Below, piece by piece: positions 1-7,032 of a stretch of DNA of 20,294 nt (positions are counted from its first letter, which is position 1; each line of letters begins with the position of its first letter). The translations under genes and the position numbers were made by a program. The stretch is from CBIFVZ01 sp966185765. GTDB lineage: Bacteria; Pseudomonadota; Gammaproteobacteria; Enterobacterales; Enterobacteriaceae. Below the pieces are notes generated by a model. It was not told the DNA's origin and did not search any database. It saw nothing but the letters and a program-made list of their open reading frames with translations. The DNA lies in assembly GCA_966185765.1 (NCBI GenBank), contig CBIFVZ010000068.1, positions 1-20,294 of the forward strand. The letters are read 5' to 3'.

Positions 1-117
1 TTTATCATTTCAAGTCATACTAATTTAAATTTTATCCAATTGGTATTTTATTTTTTAAAAACGATGTAAAAATTAACATCATTTATTAGCAACCGAAGCT
101 TCCAGTAAAAATTATAC

Positions 118-135
118 GGATAACCTCAATTATCC
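118..135. repeat. Inverted repeat GGATAA-N6-TTATCC
   Basis: Two 6-bp arms (118-123 and 130-135) are perfect inverted copies separated by six bases. The symmetry and spacing resemble a dimeric regulator's operator, but I do not recognise the motif as a named site. It could be chance in AT-rich DNA. Confidence 0.35.
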
Positions 136-164
136 CGGCAGGCTCTTATTGTCCTGTGTAAAAA

Positions 165-201
165 CTTACTGAAACAGACAGCCACTATCAGAATCAGTAA
201 G
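165..201. repeat. Inverted repeat CTTACTGA-N21-TCAGTAAG
   Basis: Perfect 8-bp arms lie at 165-172 and 194-201, with a 21-nt spacer. There is no T-tract, so it is not an intrinsic terminator. It may be a paired operator or a stem-loop in a leader RNA. The function is unknown. Confidence 0.4.
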
Positions 202-227
202 AAATATTAATGTTATATGCAAAAGGT

Positions 228-244
228 TTAAGAAAAATTCTTAA
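228..244. repeat. Inverted repeat TTAAGAA-AAA-TTCTTAA
   Basis: Perfect 7-bp arms (228-234 and 238-244) flank a 3-nt centre. The element is all A/T except one G and one C. It is a possible operator; a three-base loop also permits a weak hairpin. It lies about 60 nt from the trpS terminator, outside the trpS transcription unit. Confidence 0.35.
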
Positions 245-304
245 CACCCCATACCGATCGCAGTTAACCACACATCACCATCACGTTGATTGCTTTTTAG
301 GCAT

Positions 305-327
305 AAAAAAGCCCGGCATCGCCGGGC
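305..327 (-). terminator. Intrinsic terminator of the aroK-trpS operon
   Basis: On the minus strand a perfect 7-bp GC-rich stem, GCCCGGC / GCCGGGC with a 3-nt loop (327 to 311), is followed by six T residues (310-305). It lies 23 nt after the trpS stop codon and ends the minus-strand operon. Confidence 0.92.
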
Positions 328-350
328 GTTAAATCAATCGACAGTTGCGT

Positions 351-1355
351 TTATGGCTGGGCAACGAAACCAATGGCTTCGTACACCTTTTTCACTGTTT
401 CGCCAGCATGTGCACGCGCTTTCTGCGCACCTTCCTTCATCACTTGTTGCAGGAAAGCCTCATCATTACGGTAACGATGGTAACGTTCCTGCAATTCGCT
501 CAGCATGCCGGATACGGCTTCTGCCACTTCGCCTTTCAGGTGACCATACATCTTGCCTTCAAAGTGCTGTTCCAGCTCGGCAATCGTCTTACCGGTCACA
601 CCTGACAGAATGTCCAGCAGGTTGGCAACGCCAGCTTTATTCACCACATCATAGCGCACGACCGGCGGTTCATCGGAGTCAGTGACGGCGCGTTTAATCT
701 TCTTCACCACCGATTTCGGGTCTTCAAGCAGGCCAATCACGTTGTTACGGTTATCGTCCGACTTGGACATCTTTTTCGTCGGCTCCAGCAGAGACATCAC
801 GCGCGCACCGGATTTTGGAATAAACGGCTCCGGCACCTTGAAGATATCGCCGTAGAGGGCATTGAAGCGTTGTGCAATATCGCGGCTCAGTTCAAGATGC
901 TGCTTCTGGTCTTCGCCGACCGGCACCTGATTGGTCTGATAGAGCAGAATATCTGCCGCCATCAGCACCGGGTAATCAAACAGACCGGCATTAATGTTTT
1001 CGGCGTAGCGTGCGGATTTGTCCTTAAACTGGGTCATGCGGCTCAGCTCACCAAAGTAGGTGTAGCAGTTCAGCACCCAGCTCAGTTGTGCGTGCTCCGG
1101 GACATGAGACTGGACAAAAATAGTGCTCTTCTGCGGGTCAATACCACAGGCAAGATAGAGCGCCAGCGTATCCAGGGTGGCTTTACGCAGTTTTTCCGGG
1201 TCCTGGCGCACCGTGATAGCGTGCTGGTCGACGATGCAGTAGATGCAGTGGTAATCATCCTGCATGTTCACCCACTGACGCAGCGCACCCATGTAGTTCC
1301 CGATGGTTAATTCTCCCGACGGCTGCGCGCCGCTAAAGACGATGGGCTTAGTCAT
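351..1355 (-). CDS. trpS: Tryptophanyl-tRNA synthetase TrpS
   Basis: Class I aminoacyl-tRNA synthetase that charges tRNA-Trp with tryptophan in the cytoplasm. The 334-residue product has the same length as E. coli TrpS and nearly the same sequence. The N-terminal Rossmann part carries the HIGH-type signature (PSGELTIGNYMGALR, roughly residues 13-27, with TIGN as the HIGH equivalent). The second ATP-binding signature, KMSKS, lies near residue 195. It is the last gene of the operon: its ATG lies 4 nt after the gph stop, with an AGGA Shine-Dalgarno inside the end of gph, which suggests translational coupling. No Trp-rich leader or T-box is present, so expression appears to come only from the upstream operon promoters. 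A strong terminator follows. Identification is very secure. Confidence 0.98.
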   Translation of the reverse strand: MTKPIVFSGAQPSGELTIGNYMGALRQWVNMQDDYHCIYCIVDQHAITVRQDPEKLRKATLDTLALYLACGIDPQKSTIFVQSHVPEHAQLSWVLNCYTYFGELSRMTQFKDKSARYAENINAGLFDYPVLMAADILLYQTNQVPVGEDQKQHLELSRDIAQRFNALYGDIFKVPEPFIPKSGARVMSLLEPTKKMSKSDDNRNNVIGLLEDPKSVVKKIKRAVTDSDEPPVVRYDVVNKAGVANLLDILSGVTGKTIAELEQHFEGKMYGHLKGEVAEAVSGMLSELQERYHRYRNDEAFLQQVMKEGAQKARAHAGETVKKVYEAIGFVAQP

Positions 1356-1359
1356 TTAC

Positions 1360-2070
1360 TCATTCCTGATGTTCATAGTGGGGAAGCCCGAGTAAGGGCA
1401 AAATCTCATGGAGGCTGTCGTAGACATAATCAGGCTTGCTGAGCGCTATCGCTTCTCCATAGTTGTATCCGTAAGTCAGACCCACCGAGCGGCAGCCCGC
1501 GGCCTGAGCAGCGAGAATATCATTGCGCGAGTCGCCTACAAAGAGCAACTCTTGTGGCTGGAGATTCAATTCCTGTAAAACGCGCAACACCGCTTCGGGA
1601 TGCGGTTTTTTATTCTCAACATCATCACCGCCAATAATCACACTAAAACAGTCGTGAATACCGAGTGCCGTAAGAATTGGCGCCACAAAGGCGCTGGGCT
1701 TATTGGTGACCAGCGCCAGCGCAATACCGTTTTGCTTCAGTGTATTAAGCGTGTCGGCCACCGACGGAAACAGAAAGCTACCGTCCTCGGCGGCCTCGCC
1801 GTAATAGCGGTCAAACAGCTTACGCATCATCATGCGCATAGCATCATCAGCGTCCGGGCGCGATTTTTCTTTGAGCGCCCACGCCAGCGCGCGCTCCATC
1901 AGTACATCCGCGCCGTTACCAATCCAGGTCACAACCCGGTCTTCACCGGCCTGTGGCAATTCCAGCGCATAGAGCGCGCTATCAACAGCAAACGTCAGGC
2001 CCGGTGCACTGTCAACCAGCGTCCCATCGAGATCGAACGCCACTGCCCGGATAGTGGATATCTTATTCAT
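1360..2070 (-). CDS. gph: Phosphoglycolate phosphatase Gph (HAD superfamily)
   Basis: HAD-type hydrolase that removes phosphate from 2-phosphoglycolate, a product of 3'-end repair of oxidative DNA breaks. Motif I is FDLDGTLVDS near residues 13-22, with the nucleophile and acid/base aspartates. Motif II is LVTNKP. The motif III lysine lies in NKKPHPE, and motif IV is FVGDSRND. The protein has 236 residues, 16 fewer than E. coli Gph: about 12 are missing from the cap segment between LMERAL and RKLFDRYYGE and 4 from the C-terminus, with catalytic motifs intact. Its ATG overlaps the end of rpe by 8 nt and has an AAGG Shine-Dalgarno 6 nt upstream, so coupled translation is likely. The call rests on strong similarity plus the conserved rpe-gph-trpS order. 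Confidence 0.96.
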   Translation of the reverse strand: MNKISTIRAVAFDLDGTLVDSAPGLTFAVDSALYALELPQAGEDRVVTWIGNGADVLMERALAWALKEKSRPDADDAMRMMMRKLFDRYYGEAAEDGSFLFPSVADTLNTLKQNGIALALVTNKPSAFVAPILTALGIHDCFSVIIGGDDVENKKPHPEAVLRVLQELNLQPQELLFVGDSRNDILAAQAAGCRSVGLTYGYNYGEAIALSKPDYVYDSLHEILPLLGLPHYEHQE

Positions 2071-2740
2071 GACCTACCTTCGCCAGTTCGCTGCGCATGT
2101 CATCAATCACTTTTTTGTAGTCCGGCTGGCTGAAAATAGCAGAGCCAGCAACAAACATATCCGCGCCTGCCTCGGCTATTTCGCGAATATTATTCGCCTT
2201 AACACCGCCGTCTACTTCCAGACGAATATCGTAGCCGGAGGCATCGATACGCGCGCGTACCTGGCGCAGTTTCTCAAGCGTGTGCGGGATAAACGACTGA
2301 CCACCAAAGCCGGGGTTAACCGACATCAGCAAAATCACATCGAGCTTATCCATAACATGGTCGAGCCAGCCCAGAGAGCTGGCCGGGTTGAGCACCAGAC
2401 CGGCCTTACAGCCGTGCTCTTTAATCAGTTGCAGGGTACGGTCAACGTGTTCGGAGGCTTCCGGATGGAAGGTAATAATGCTGGCACCTGCGGCGGCAAA
2501 ATCAGGAATGATGCGATCAACAGGCTTAACCATCAGGTGCACGTCAATGGGTGCCGTAACGCCGTAGTCACGCAGCGCCTTAAGCACCATCGGCCCTATA
2601 GTCAGGTTCGGTACATAGTGGTTATCCATGACATCGAAGTGCACGACATCCGCGCCTGCCGCCAGCACTTTTGCGGTGTCTTCGCCCAGGCGGGCGAAGT
2701 CGGCCGACAGGATTGAGGGGGCAATCAAATACTGTTTCAT
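2063..2740 (-). CDS. rpe: Ribulose-phosphate 3-epimerase Rpe
   Basis: TIM-barrel enzyme that interconverts D-ribulose 5-phosphate and D-xylulose 5-phosphate in the non-oxidative pentose phosphate pathway. The 225-residue product matches the E. coli length. Signature segments are present: SILSADFARLG near the N-terminus, VVHFDVMDNHYVPN with a metal-ligand His and catalytic Asp, HLMV (second metal His), VNPGFGGQSF (phosphate-binding loop), and EVDGGVKANN with the second catalytic Asp. The chosen ATG has a GGAG Shine-Dalgarno 8 nt upstream. It lies 45 nt downstream of dam and overlaps gph by 8 nt. In E. coli this gene is co-transcribed with dam and gph, and the same layout here suggests the same unit. 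Confidence 0.97.
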   Translation of the reverse strand: MKQYLIAPSILSADFARLGEDTAKVLAAGADVVHFDVMDNHYVPNLTIGPMVLKALRDYGVTAPIDVHLMVKPVDRIIPDFAAAGASIITFHPEASEHVDRTLQLIKEHGCKAGLVLNPASSLGWLDHVMDKLDVILLMSVNPGFGGQSFIPHTLEKLRQVRARIDASGYDIRLEVDGGVKANNIREIAEAGADMFVAGSAIFSQPDYKKVIDDMRSELAKVGHE

Positions 2741-2785
2741 CCGCTTCTCCAGTTTTAATTTTTGCGGCGGGCGAAACGACCAGAT

Positions 2786-3598
2786 TCAGGGCTGGTACAA
2801 CGCCAGGAGTTCGTTCACTTTGTTACGCGCCCCGCCGTTACTGCTAATGCTGCGCCTCACGCGCACCACGTGTAATTTTGCCTGTTGATACCATAACCGC
2901 GTCAGTGCCGTATCGTGATTCGATATCAGCACCGGGATCTGCTCACTTCTGAGCGTCTCAGCCAGTTGTGCCAGATGCTGTTGCTGCTGCATGTTAAAGC
3001 TGTTGGTGTGGTACGCGGTAAAATTCGCCGTCGCCGACAAAGGCGCATACGGTGGATCGCAATACACCACCGAGCCAGGTGCCAGCCCGCTCATACTTTC
3101 GGCATAAGACTGGCAAACAAAGAGCGCATTTTGCGCACGCTCAGCAAAATGGTACAGCTCCGGCTCAGGAAAGTACGGGCGACGATAGCGACCAAACGGC
3201 ACGTTAAACTCGCCACTCTGGTTGTAGCGGCACAGGCCATTGTAGCCATGACGATTGAGATAAAGGAACAGCTGCGCGCGGCGGAAATCATCCCGACACT
3301 GATTAAACTCATTGCGCAGGTGATAATAGGCCTCAGCGCGATTGCTGGCTTCGCAAAAGAGCTTGCGCGCCTCCATGACATATTCGTCCGGGCGCTGTTT
3401 GACAATGTTATAAAGTTCAATGAGATCGCGGTTGATGTCCGCGAGAATATAGCGCTGATAGTCAGTGTTAAGAAACACGGAACCAGCGCCAACGAAGGGC
3501 TCGATCAGACACTCTCCCTGAGGGAGATGGCTTTTGATCTCTTCCAGCAGGGGGAATTTCCCCCCTGCCCACTTCAAAAAAGCGCGATTTTTCTTCAT
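2786..3598 (-). CDS. dam: DNA adenine methyltransferase Dam (GATC)
   Basis: Orphan N6-adenine methylase acting on GATC, used in mismatch-repair strand choice, SeqA control of replication start and gene regulation. The order is that of alpha-class methylases: AdoMet-binding FLKWAGGK (residues 7-14), the FVGAGS motif I (35-40), a target-recognition region that includes NRHGYNGLCRYN (115-126), and the catalytic DPPY at 181-184, the same position as in E. coli. The C-terminal ISNHD and RRSISSNG segments are also kept. Length is 270 residues against 278 in E. coli; the loss is a short C-terminal tail after ALYQP. The ATG is 61 nt downstream of the damX stop, and that gap holds a perfect 7-bp hairpin. 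Dam dosage matters in E. coli and is set by several operon promoters; the same may apply here. Confidence 0.97.
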   Translation of the reverse strand: MKKNRAFLKWAGGKFPLLEEIKSHLPQGECLIEPFVGAGSVFLNTDYQRYILADINRDLIELYNIVKQRPDEYVMEARKLFCEASNRAEAYYHLRNEFNQCRDDFRRAQLFLYLNRHGYNGLCRYNQSGEFNVPFGRYRRPYFPEPELYHFAERAQNALFVCQSYAESMSGLAPGSVVYCDPPYAPLSATANFTAYHTNSFNMQQQQHLAQLAETLRSEQIPVLISNHDTALTRLWYQQAKLHVVRVRRSISSNGGARNKVNELLALYQP

Positions 3599-3616
3599 GC
3601 GGCCTGACTGTTACAC

Positions 3617-3636
3617 CTTCTCCCGCTGTGGAGAAG
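3617..3636 (-). other. Hairpin in the damX-dam gap, just upstream of the dam ribosome site
   Basis: Perfect 7-bp inverted repeat: CTTCTCC at 3617-3623 and GGAGAAG at 3630-3636, with a 6-nt loop. In the minus-strand mRNA it forms between the damX stop (3660) and the dam ATG (3598), ending 18 nt before the start codon and just before a CAGG Shine-Dalgarno. No U-tract follows, so it is not an intrinsic terminator. It could affect RNA stability or translation of dam; the function is inferred only. Confidence 0.55.
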
Positions 3637-3659
3637 CTCCGACAGCATATGCGCTTCGA

Positions 3660-4889
3660 TCATGACTTGAGATCGGCCTGAACCTGGCTGATAGGCTTGG
3701 TCCACGGGTTTTTCGCCTGCACCTCCGCAGGTAACGACGACACCGCGCGTTTGGCTTCATCTTTAGAGGCATACACCCCTTTGACCAGTACGTACCACGG
3801 CTTGCCTTCACGCTGAGTCTGATAAACCACGTAATTCTGTAAGTTCTCTTTTTTCGCCCAGGCATTCAGGTTGGCAAAGTTTGACGAGCTGCTGAGCTGA
3901 AGCGTGTAGTGAGACGGTGAAGCAGACGTGAGCGCACTGACATTCCCAGTACTGCTTTTCGCGCTACTGGCTGGCGCGCCAGCCGTTGACGTAGCCTTCG
4001 GCGCACTGGCTGTCGCAGCCGGTGCCTTAGCAGGTGTACTGGCGGTCTGTGCTGGTGCTTTTACGGCAGGTTTTGGCTCGCTTTTCACCTGCGCCGTTGC
4101 CTGAGGACGCGTTGGCTGCGATTGATGCGGCGCTTCGATAACCGTGGTCTGACGCTGCGGGCGACGAGGTTCGCTCACCTGCGCCGGGCGAGAAGTCTGC
4201 TGCGGTGCGCGTACGCCACCGTTACCGTTCATTGCCACCGTCGCCGGTTGGGTCGGCAGCGTGGAGCTTGCCGTATCTCCCATCTGGCTCTGAGCGCTTT
4301 GCTGGCCCTGTGGCGGTGTCAGCGCATTGTTCAGGTCGCCCTGAATTTCCATACGCTGCTGACCATTTTGCTCTTGCGGCTGCTGGGACTCAGTTGGTGT
4401 AGAGGAAATTGGCGGCAGCGAAATATCGCGCGGATCGCTACCGGTCTGTGCGGTGGTCGCAGACGGCGCACTGGCATTCGCGTTCTGCTGCGCGTTACCT
4501 GAGAGATCGATATTACGCTCCCCGCTGGCGGTATTTGCACCAGAAGTCGCGTTGGATGACGGACCTTTTAGCGCAGAACCAATACCGAAAATAATCAGCA
4601 GCAGCACCAGAATCCCAACGCCCAGCATAATGTGCTGACGAGAAACTGAAGCTTTGCCAGCCGGGGCTGGACGGCGCCTGCGTGGACGGTTTTCATCGTC
4701 CTGCGCGACGTACTGCTCCTGCTCACGGGCACGGCTCGCGCGTGACGGGCGACGTTCGTCGGCATCAACATCAACGTCATCAATATTAATACGCGGCTCG
4801 TTGTCGTAATTGGCATTCTGACGCGAGCGGCCTGAAGGGCGATCGCTGGGATCCGATTTCAGGTCGTCGTCTGGTTTATATCCATCCAT
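3660..4889 (-). CDS. damX: Cell-division SPOR-domain protein DamX
   Basis: Bitopic inner-membrane protein recruited to the septum, where its periplasmic SPOR domain binds denuded peptidoglycan glycans. The 409-residue product has a charged cytoplasmic N-terminus rich in Asp and Arg (1-86) and one transmembrane helix (about 87-107, IMLGVGILVLLLIIFGIGSAL). A long low-complexity periplasmic linker rich in Gln, Ser, Ala, Pro and Thr (about 108-325) follows, then a C-terminal SPOR domain (about 326-402, starting SHYTLQLSSSSN and containing WYVLVKGVYAS). The linker includes an Ala/Pro/Lys-rich part similar to E. coli DamX. The start ATG has a GGGG Shine-Dalgarno 6-7 nt upstream. It lies 91 nt downstream of aroB and 61 nt upstream of dam. 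Confidence 0.95.
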   Translation of the reverse strand: MDGYKPDDDLKSDPSDRPSGRSRQNANYDNEPRINIDDVDVDADERRPSRASRAREQEQYVAQDDENRPRRRRPAPAGKASVSRQHIMLGVGILVLLLIIFGIGSALKGPSSNATSGANTASGERNIDLSGNAQQNANASAPSATTAQTGSDPRDISLPPISSTPTESQQPQEQNGQQRMEIQGDLNNALTPPQGQQSAQSQMGDTASSTLPTQPATVAMNGNGGVRAPQQTSRPAQVSEPRRPQRQTTVIEAPHQSQPTRPQATAQVKSEPKPAVKAPAQTASTPAKAPAATASAPKATSTAGAPASSAKSSTGNVSALTSASPSHYTLQLSSSSNFANLNAWAKKENLQNYVVYQTQREGKPWYVLVKGVYASKDEAKRAVSSLPAEVQAKNPWTKPISQVQADLKS

Positions 4890-4936
4890 TTAACACCCCA
4901 TTCGCAGGACAGAGCCTGCAATATTCTGTTAGCGCT

Positions 4937-4949
4937 TATACGAAGTTAT
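4937..4949. other. Exact 13-bp match to one arm of the phage P1 loxP site
   Basis: The aroB-damX gap (4890-4980) contains TATACGAAGTTAT, identical to the right 13-bp Cre-binding arm of loxP. The region where the partner arm would fall after an 8-bp spacer (4916-4928) matches the left arm at only about 4 of 13 positions, so this is not a complete lox site. It may be a degenerate lox-like site, such as a chromosomal pseudo-lox or loxB-type sequence, or a coincidence. The base match is certain; the meaning is not. Confidence 0.4.
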
Positions 4950-4980
4950 CAGCCGCCGTACGGCTCACTTTTCTCATCAT

Positions 4981-6069
4981 TCACGCTGACTGGCAGTCTG
5001 CGATAGCACTTAAAACGACCTCGTGGGCGACACCCGCGCGAATCTCACTCTTACCGATGGCCAGCGGCAAAACCAGTCTCAGCTCGCCGCCTAACACTTT
5101 CTTATCGCGCATCATATGCGGCAGATAACTGTCAGGCGTCATCTCAACCGGTCCGGTGACCGGCAAGCCAGCACGTTTAAGTAGCACGATAATACGCTCA
5201 ACCTCCTGCTCAGTGAACTGACCAAGACGCTGGGCTGTACGTGCAGCCATCACCATACCGGCCGCCACGGCCTCACCGTGTAACCAGTTGCCATAACCCA
5301 TCTGCGCTTCAATGGCGTGGCCAAAGGTATGACCCAGATTCAGTAAAGCACGTAACCCGCTTTCCCGCTCGTCGGCAGCAACAACTTCGGCCTTCAGCTC
5401 ACAGCAGCGGCGGATACAGTACGCCATCGCGTCAACATCCAGTCGCCGTAGCGCGTCGAGGTTGTCTTCAAGCCAGTTAAAGAAATCGGCATCAAGAATG
5501 ATGCCGTATTTGATAACCTCCGCCAGCCCGGAAGCCAGTTCGCGTGCAGGCAGGGTTTTAAGACAATCAAGATCAATAATGACCGAGGCGGGCTGCCAGA
5601 AAGCGCCAATCATATTTTTACCGAGCGCGTGGTTTACCGCCGTTTTGCCGCCCACAGAGGAGTCCACCTGTGAGAGCAGTGTGGTTGGCACCTGCATGAA
5701 GCGCACGCCGCGTTGGTAGCAGGCGGCTGCAAACCCAGTCAGGTCGCCAATCACGCCGCCCCCCAGGGCAACCAGCGTAGTATCACGACCGTGCGGCTTG
5801 TGCAGCAGCGCGGTAAAGACGGTTTCAAGGTCAGACAAACTTTTGTGTTTTTCGCCGTCTGGCAGAATGACACTATCCACCTTAATGCCAGCGCCCGAAA
5901 GCACGGCGCTGACTTTATCGAGGTACAGGGGCGCGAGGATGTCATTGGTCACCAGCATCACCTGCTCGCCGCTTTTCAAAGGCCAGAAAGCATCCGGCTC
6001 GTTGAACAGTCCGGGGGCGATGGTAATCGGGTAACTACGTTCCCCGAGAGTAACAGTTAACCTCTCCAT
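4981..6069 (-). CDS. aroB: 3-dehydroquinate synthase AroB
   Basis: NAD- and divalent-metal-dependent enzyme that turns DAHP into 3-dehydroquinate, the second step of the shikimate pathway. The 362-residue product matches E. coli length and is highly similar. The NAD-binding GGGVIGDLTGF lies at 103-113 and the substrate-binding DSSVGGKTAVNH at 136-147. The metal ligands are Glu184 (SGLAEVIKYG), His247 (NLGHTFGHAIE) and His264 (NWLHGEAVAAG), all in place. The start ATG lies 57 nt downstream of the aroK stop, with an AAGG element at somewhat long spacing (11 nt). It works directly in the pathway with the neighbouring aroK, two steps apart. Confidence 0.98.
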   Translation of the reverse strand: MERLTVTLGERSYPITIAPGLFNEPDAFWPLKSGEQVMLVTNDILAPLYLDKVSAVLSGAGIKVDSVILPDGEKHKSLSDLETVFTALLHKPHGRDTTLVALGGGVIGDLTGFAAACYQRGVRFMQVPTTLLSQVDSSVGGKTAVNHALGKNMIGAFWQPASVIIDLDCLKTLPARELASGLAEVIKYGIILDADFFNWLEDNLDALRRLDVDAMAYCIRRCCELKAEVVAADERESGLRALLNLGHTFGHAIEAQMGYGNWLHGEAVAAGMVMAARTAQRLGQFTEQEVERIIVLLKRAGLPVTGPVEMTPDSYLPHMMRDKKVLGGELRLVLPLAIGKSEIRAGVAHEVVLSAIADCQSA

Positions 6070-6126
6070 AACGCTCAGTACCTTTTTGTTGCTGGTGCCC
6101 GCAGGCGAATCATTATCAGAACAGAA

Positions 6127-6648
6127 TCAGTTGCTTTCCAGCATATGAATAATCTGGTTAGCGACAACTTTTGCGCTTTGGTCATCGGTACGAATGGTTA
6201 CATCAGCAATTTCTTCGTACAGCGGGTTACGCTCACCAGCCAGCGATTCAAGCACTTCTCGCGGCGGTGTTTCGACCTGCAGCAGGGGACGTTTTTTATC
6301 GCGCTGGGTGCGCGCCAGCTGTTTCTCAATGGTGGTTTCCAGGTACACGACCACACCACGCGCGGAGAGACGGTTGCGGGTTTCGCGAGATTTTACCGAA
6401 CCCCCGCCAGTCGCCAGCACAATACCCTGCTTTTCCGTGAGCTCATTGATGATTTTCTCTTCGCGCTGGCGGAAACCTTCTTCACCCTCTACGTCGAAAA
6501 CCCATCCCACATCCGCTCCGGTCCGTTTCTCAATCTCCTGATCAGAATCGTAAAATTCCATATTGAGTTGCTGAGCTAACTGACGCCCAATAGTGCTTTT
6601 GCCGGCACCCATAGGCCCAACCAGAAAGATATTGCGTTTCTCTGCCAT
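6127..6648 (-). CDS. aroK: Shikimate kinase I AroK
   Basis: P-loop kinase that phosphorylates shikimate to shikimate 3-phosphate with ATP, the fifth shikimate-pathway step. The 173-residue product is almost identical to E. coli AroK. The Walker A motif GPMGAGKST spans 11-19, and the shikimate-binding Asp lies in FYDSD (Asp34/Asp36). The glycine-rich ATGGGSV segment and the lid with RDKKRPLL are present. It is the first gene of the minus-strand operon ending at trpS. No strong Shine-Dalgarno precedes the ATG; a poly-A stretch directly abuts it in the mRNA. Two candidate sigma-70 promoters lie within 280 nt upstream. Confidence 0.98.
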   Translation of the reverse strand: MAEKRNIFLVGPMGAGKSTIGRQLAQQLNMEFYDSDQEIEKRTGADVGWVFDVEGEEGFRQREEKIINELTEKQGIVLATGGGSVKSRETRNRLSARGVVVYLETTIEKQLARTQRDKKRPLLQVETPPREVLESLAGERNPLYEEIADVTIRTDDQSAKVVANQIIHMLESN

Positions 6649-6764
6649 TTTTTTTCGGTACTACGTAAGACAATTCGTTGATGATAAACCCACCCCTTCC
6701 GTGCCTTGCGGAGCGGGACATGAACTGAAACCCCTTTAGCTATAGTGCGAGAGTCAGACTGAAA

Positions 6765-6794
6765 ATTATCTCAACACTCAAGGCAGTTTGGCAA
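6765..6794 (-). promoter_or_regulatory. Candidate aroK-proximal sigma-70 promoter
   Basis: On the minus strand TTGCCA (6794-6789) and GATAAT (6770-6765) are separated by 18 nt, about 117 nt upstream of the aroK start. The match is 4 of 6 at -35 and 5 of 6 at -10. E. coli is known to have promoters in the corresponding region; this exact site is my inference. Confidence 0.4.
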
Positions 6795-6898
6795 CCGAAT
6801 AAATACCCCTACGCCGCGAGAGACAATGCTGCACGCAGCGCAAAAGTTCGATTACGGGCATAAAATACGCCAACCACCCCTTAACGGAATCGCTACAC

Positions 6899-6927
6899 CT
6901 TGTATGCTAATTCCCTTCTGGCGTCAA
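6899..6927 (-). promoter_or_regulatory. Candidate distal sigma-70 promoter of the aroK operon
   Basis: On the minus strand TTGACG (6927-6922) and TACAAG (6904-6899) are separated by an ideal 17 nt, about 250 nt upstream of aroK. The -35 box matches consensus at 5 of 6 positions and the -10 at 4 of 6. The placement between hofQ and aroK fits an operon promoter. Confidence 0.4.
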
Positions 6928-6945
6928 ATTGTTGACAGTGATTAA

Positions 6946-6968
6946 CGATAAAAAAGCGCAGCTTATCG
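6946..6968 (-). terminator. Possible weak terminator after hofQ
   Basis: An inverted repeat CGATAA / TTATCG (6946-6951 and 6963-6968) encloses a short AAGC/GCTT stem. In the minus-strand RNA it includes a run of six U. It begins 65 nt after the hofQ stop. The stem is AT-rich and short, so some read-through from hof into aroK is plausible. Confidence 0.3.
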
Positions 6969-7032
6969 TGCAGGCGAGAGATCCGGGCAGTACCTGTGCA
7001 ATAAAAGCATCACCGGCTACGCCTGGCCTTTG

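Larger units (their letters stand above)
1..300. other. AT-rich intergenic stretch without a gene
   Basis: No convincing coding sequence is visible in these bases on either strand. Base composition is strikingly AT-rich compared with the GC-rich genes to the right. The stretch carries three small inverted repeats (118-135, 165-201 and 228-244, listed separately). It lies beyond the trpS terminator, so it most likely belongs to the control region or the 3' flank of a gene left of the window. AT-rich, structured intergenic DNA of this kind is often bound by H-NS in enterobacteria; that is inference. Confidence 0.6.

Noticed and set aside
4904..4970. Small inverted repeats in the aroB-damX gap (GCAGG/CCTGC and AGCCG/CGGCT) as terminators
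   Set aside because: Stems are only 5 bp and no T-tract follows on the transcribed (minus) strand.
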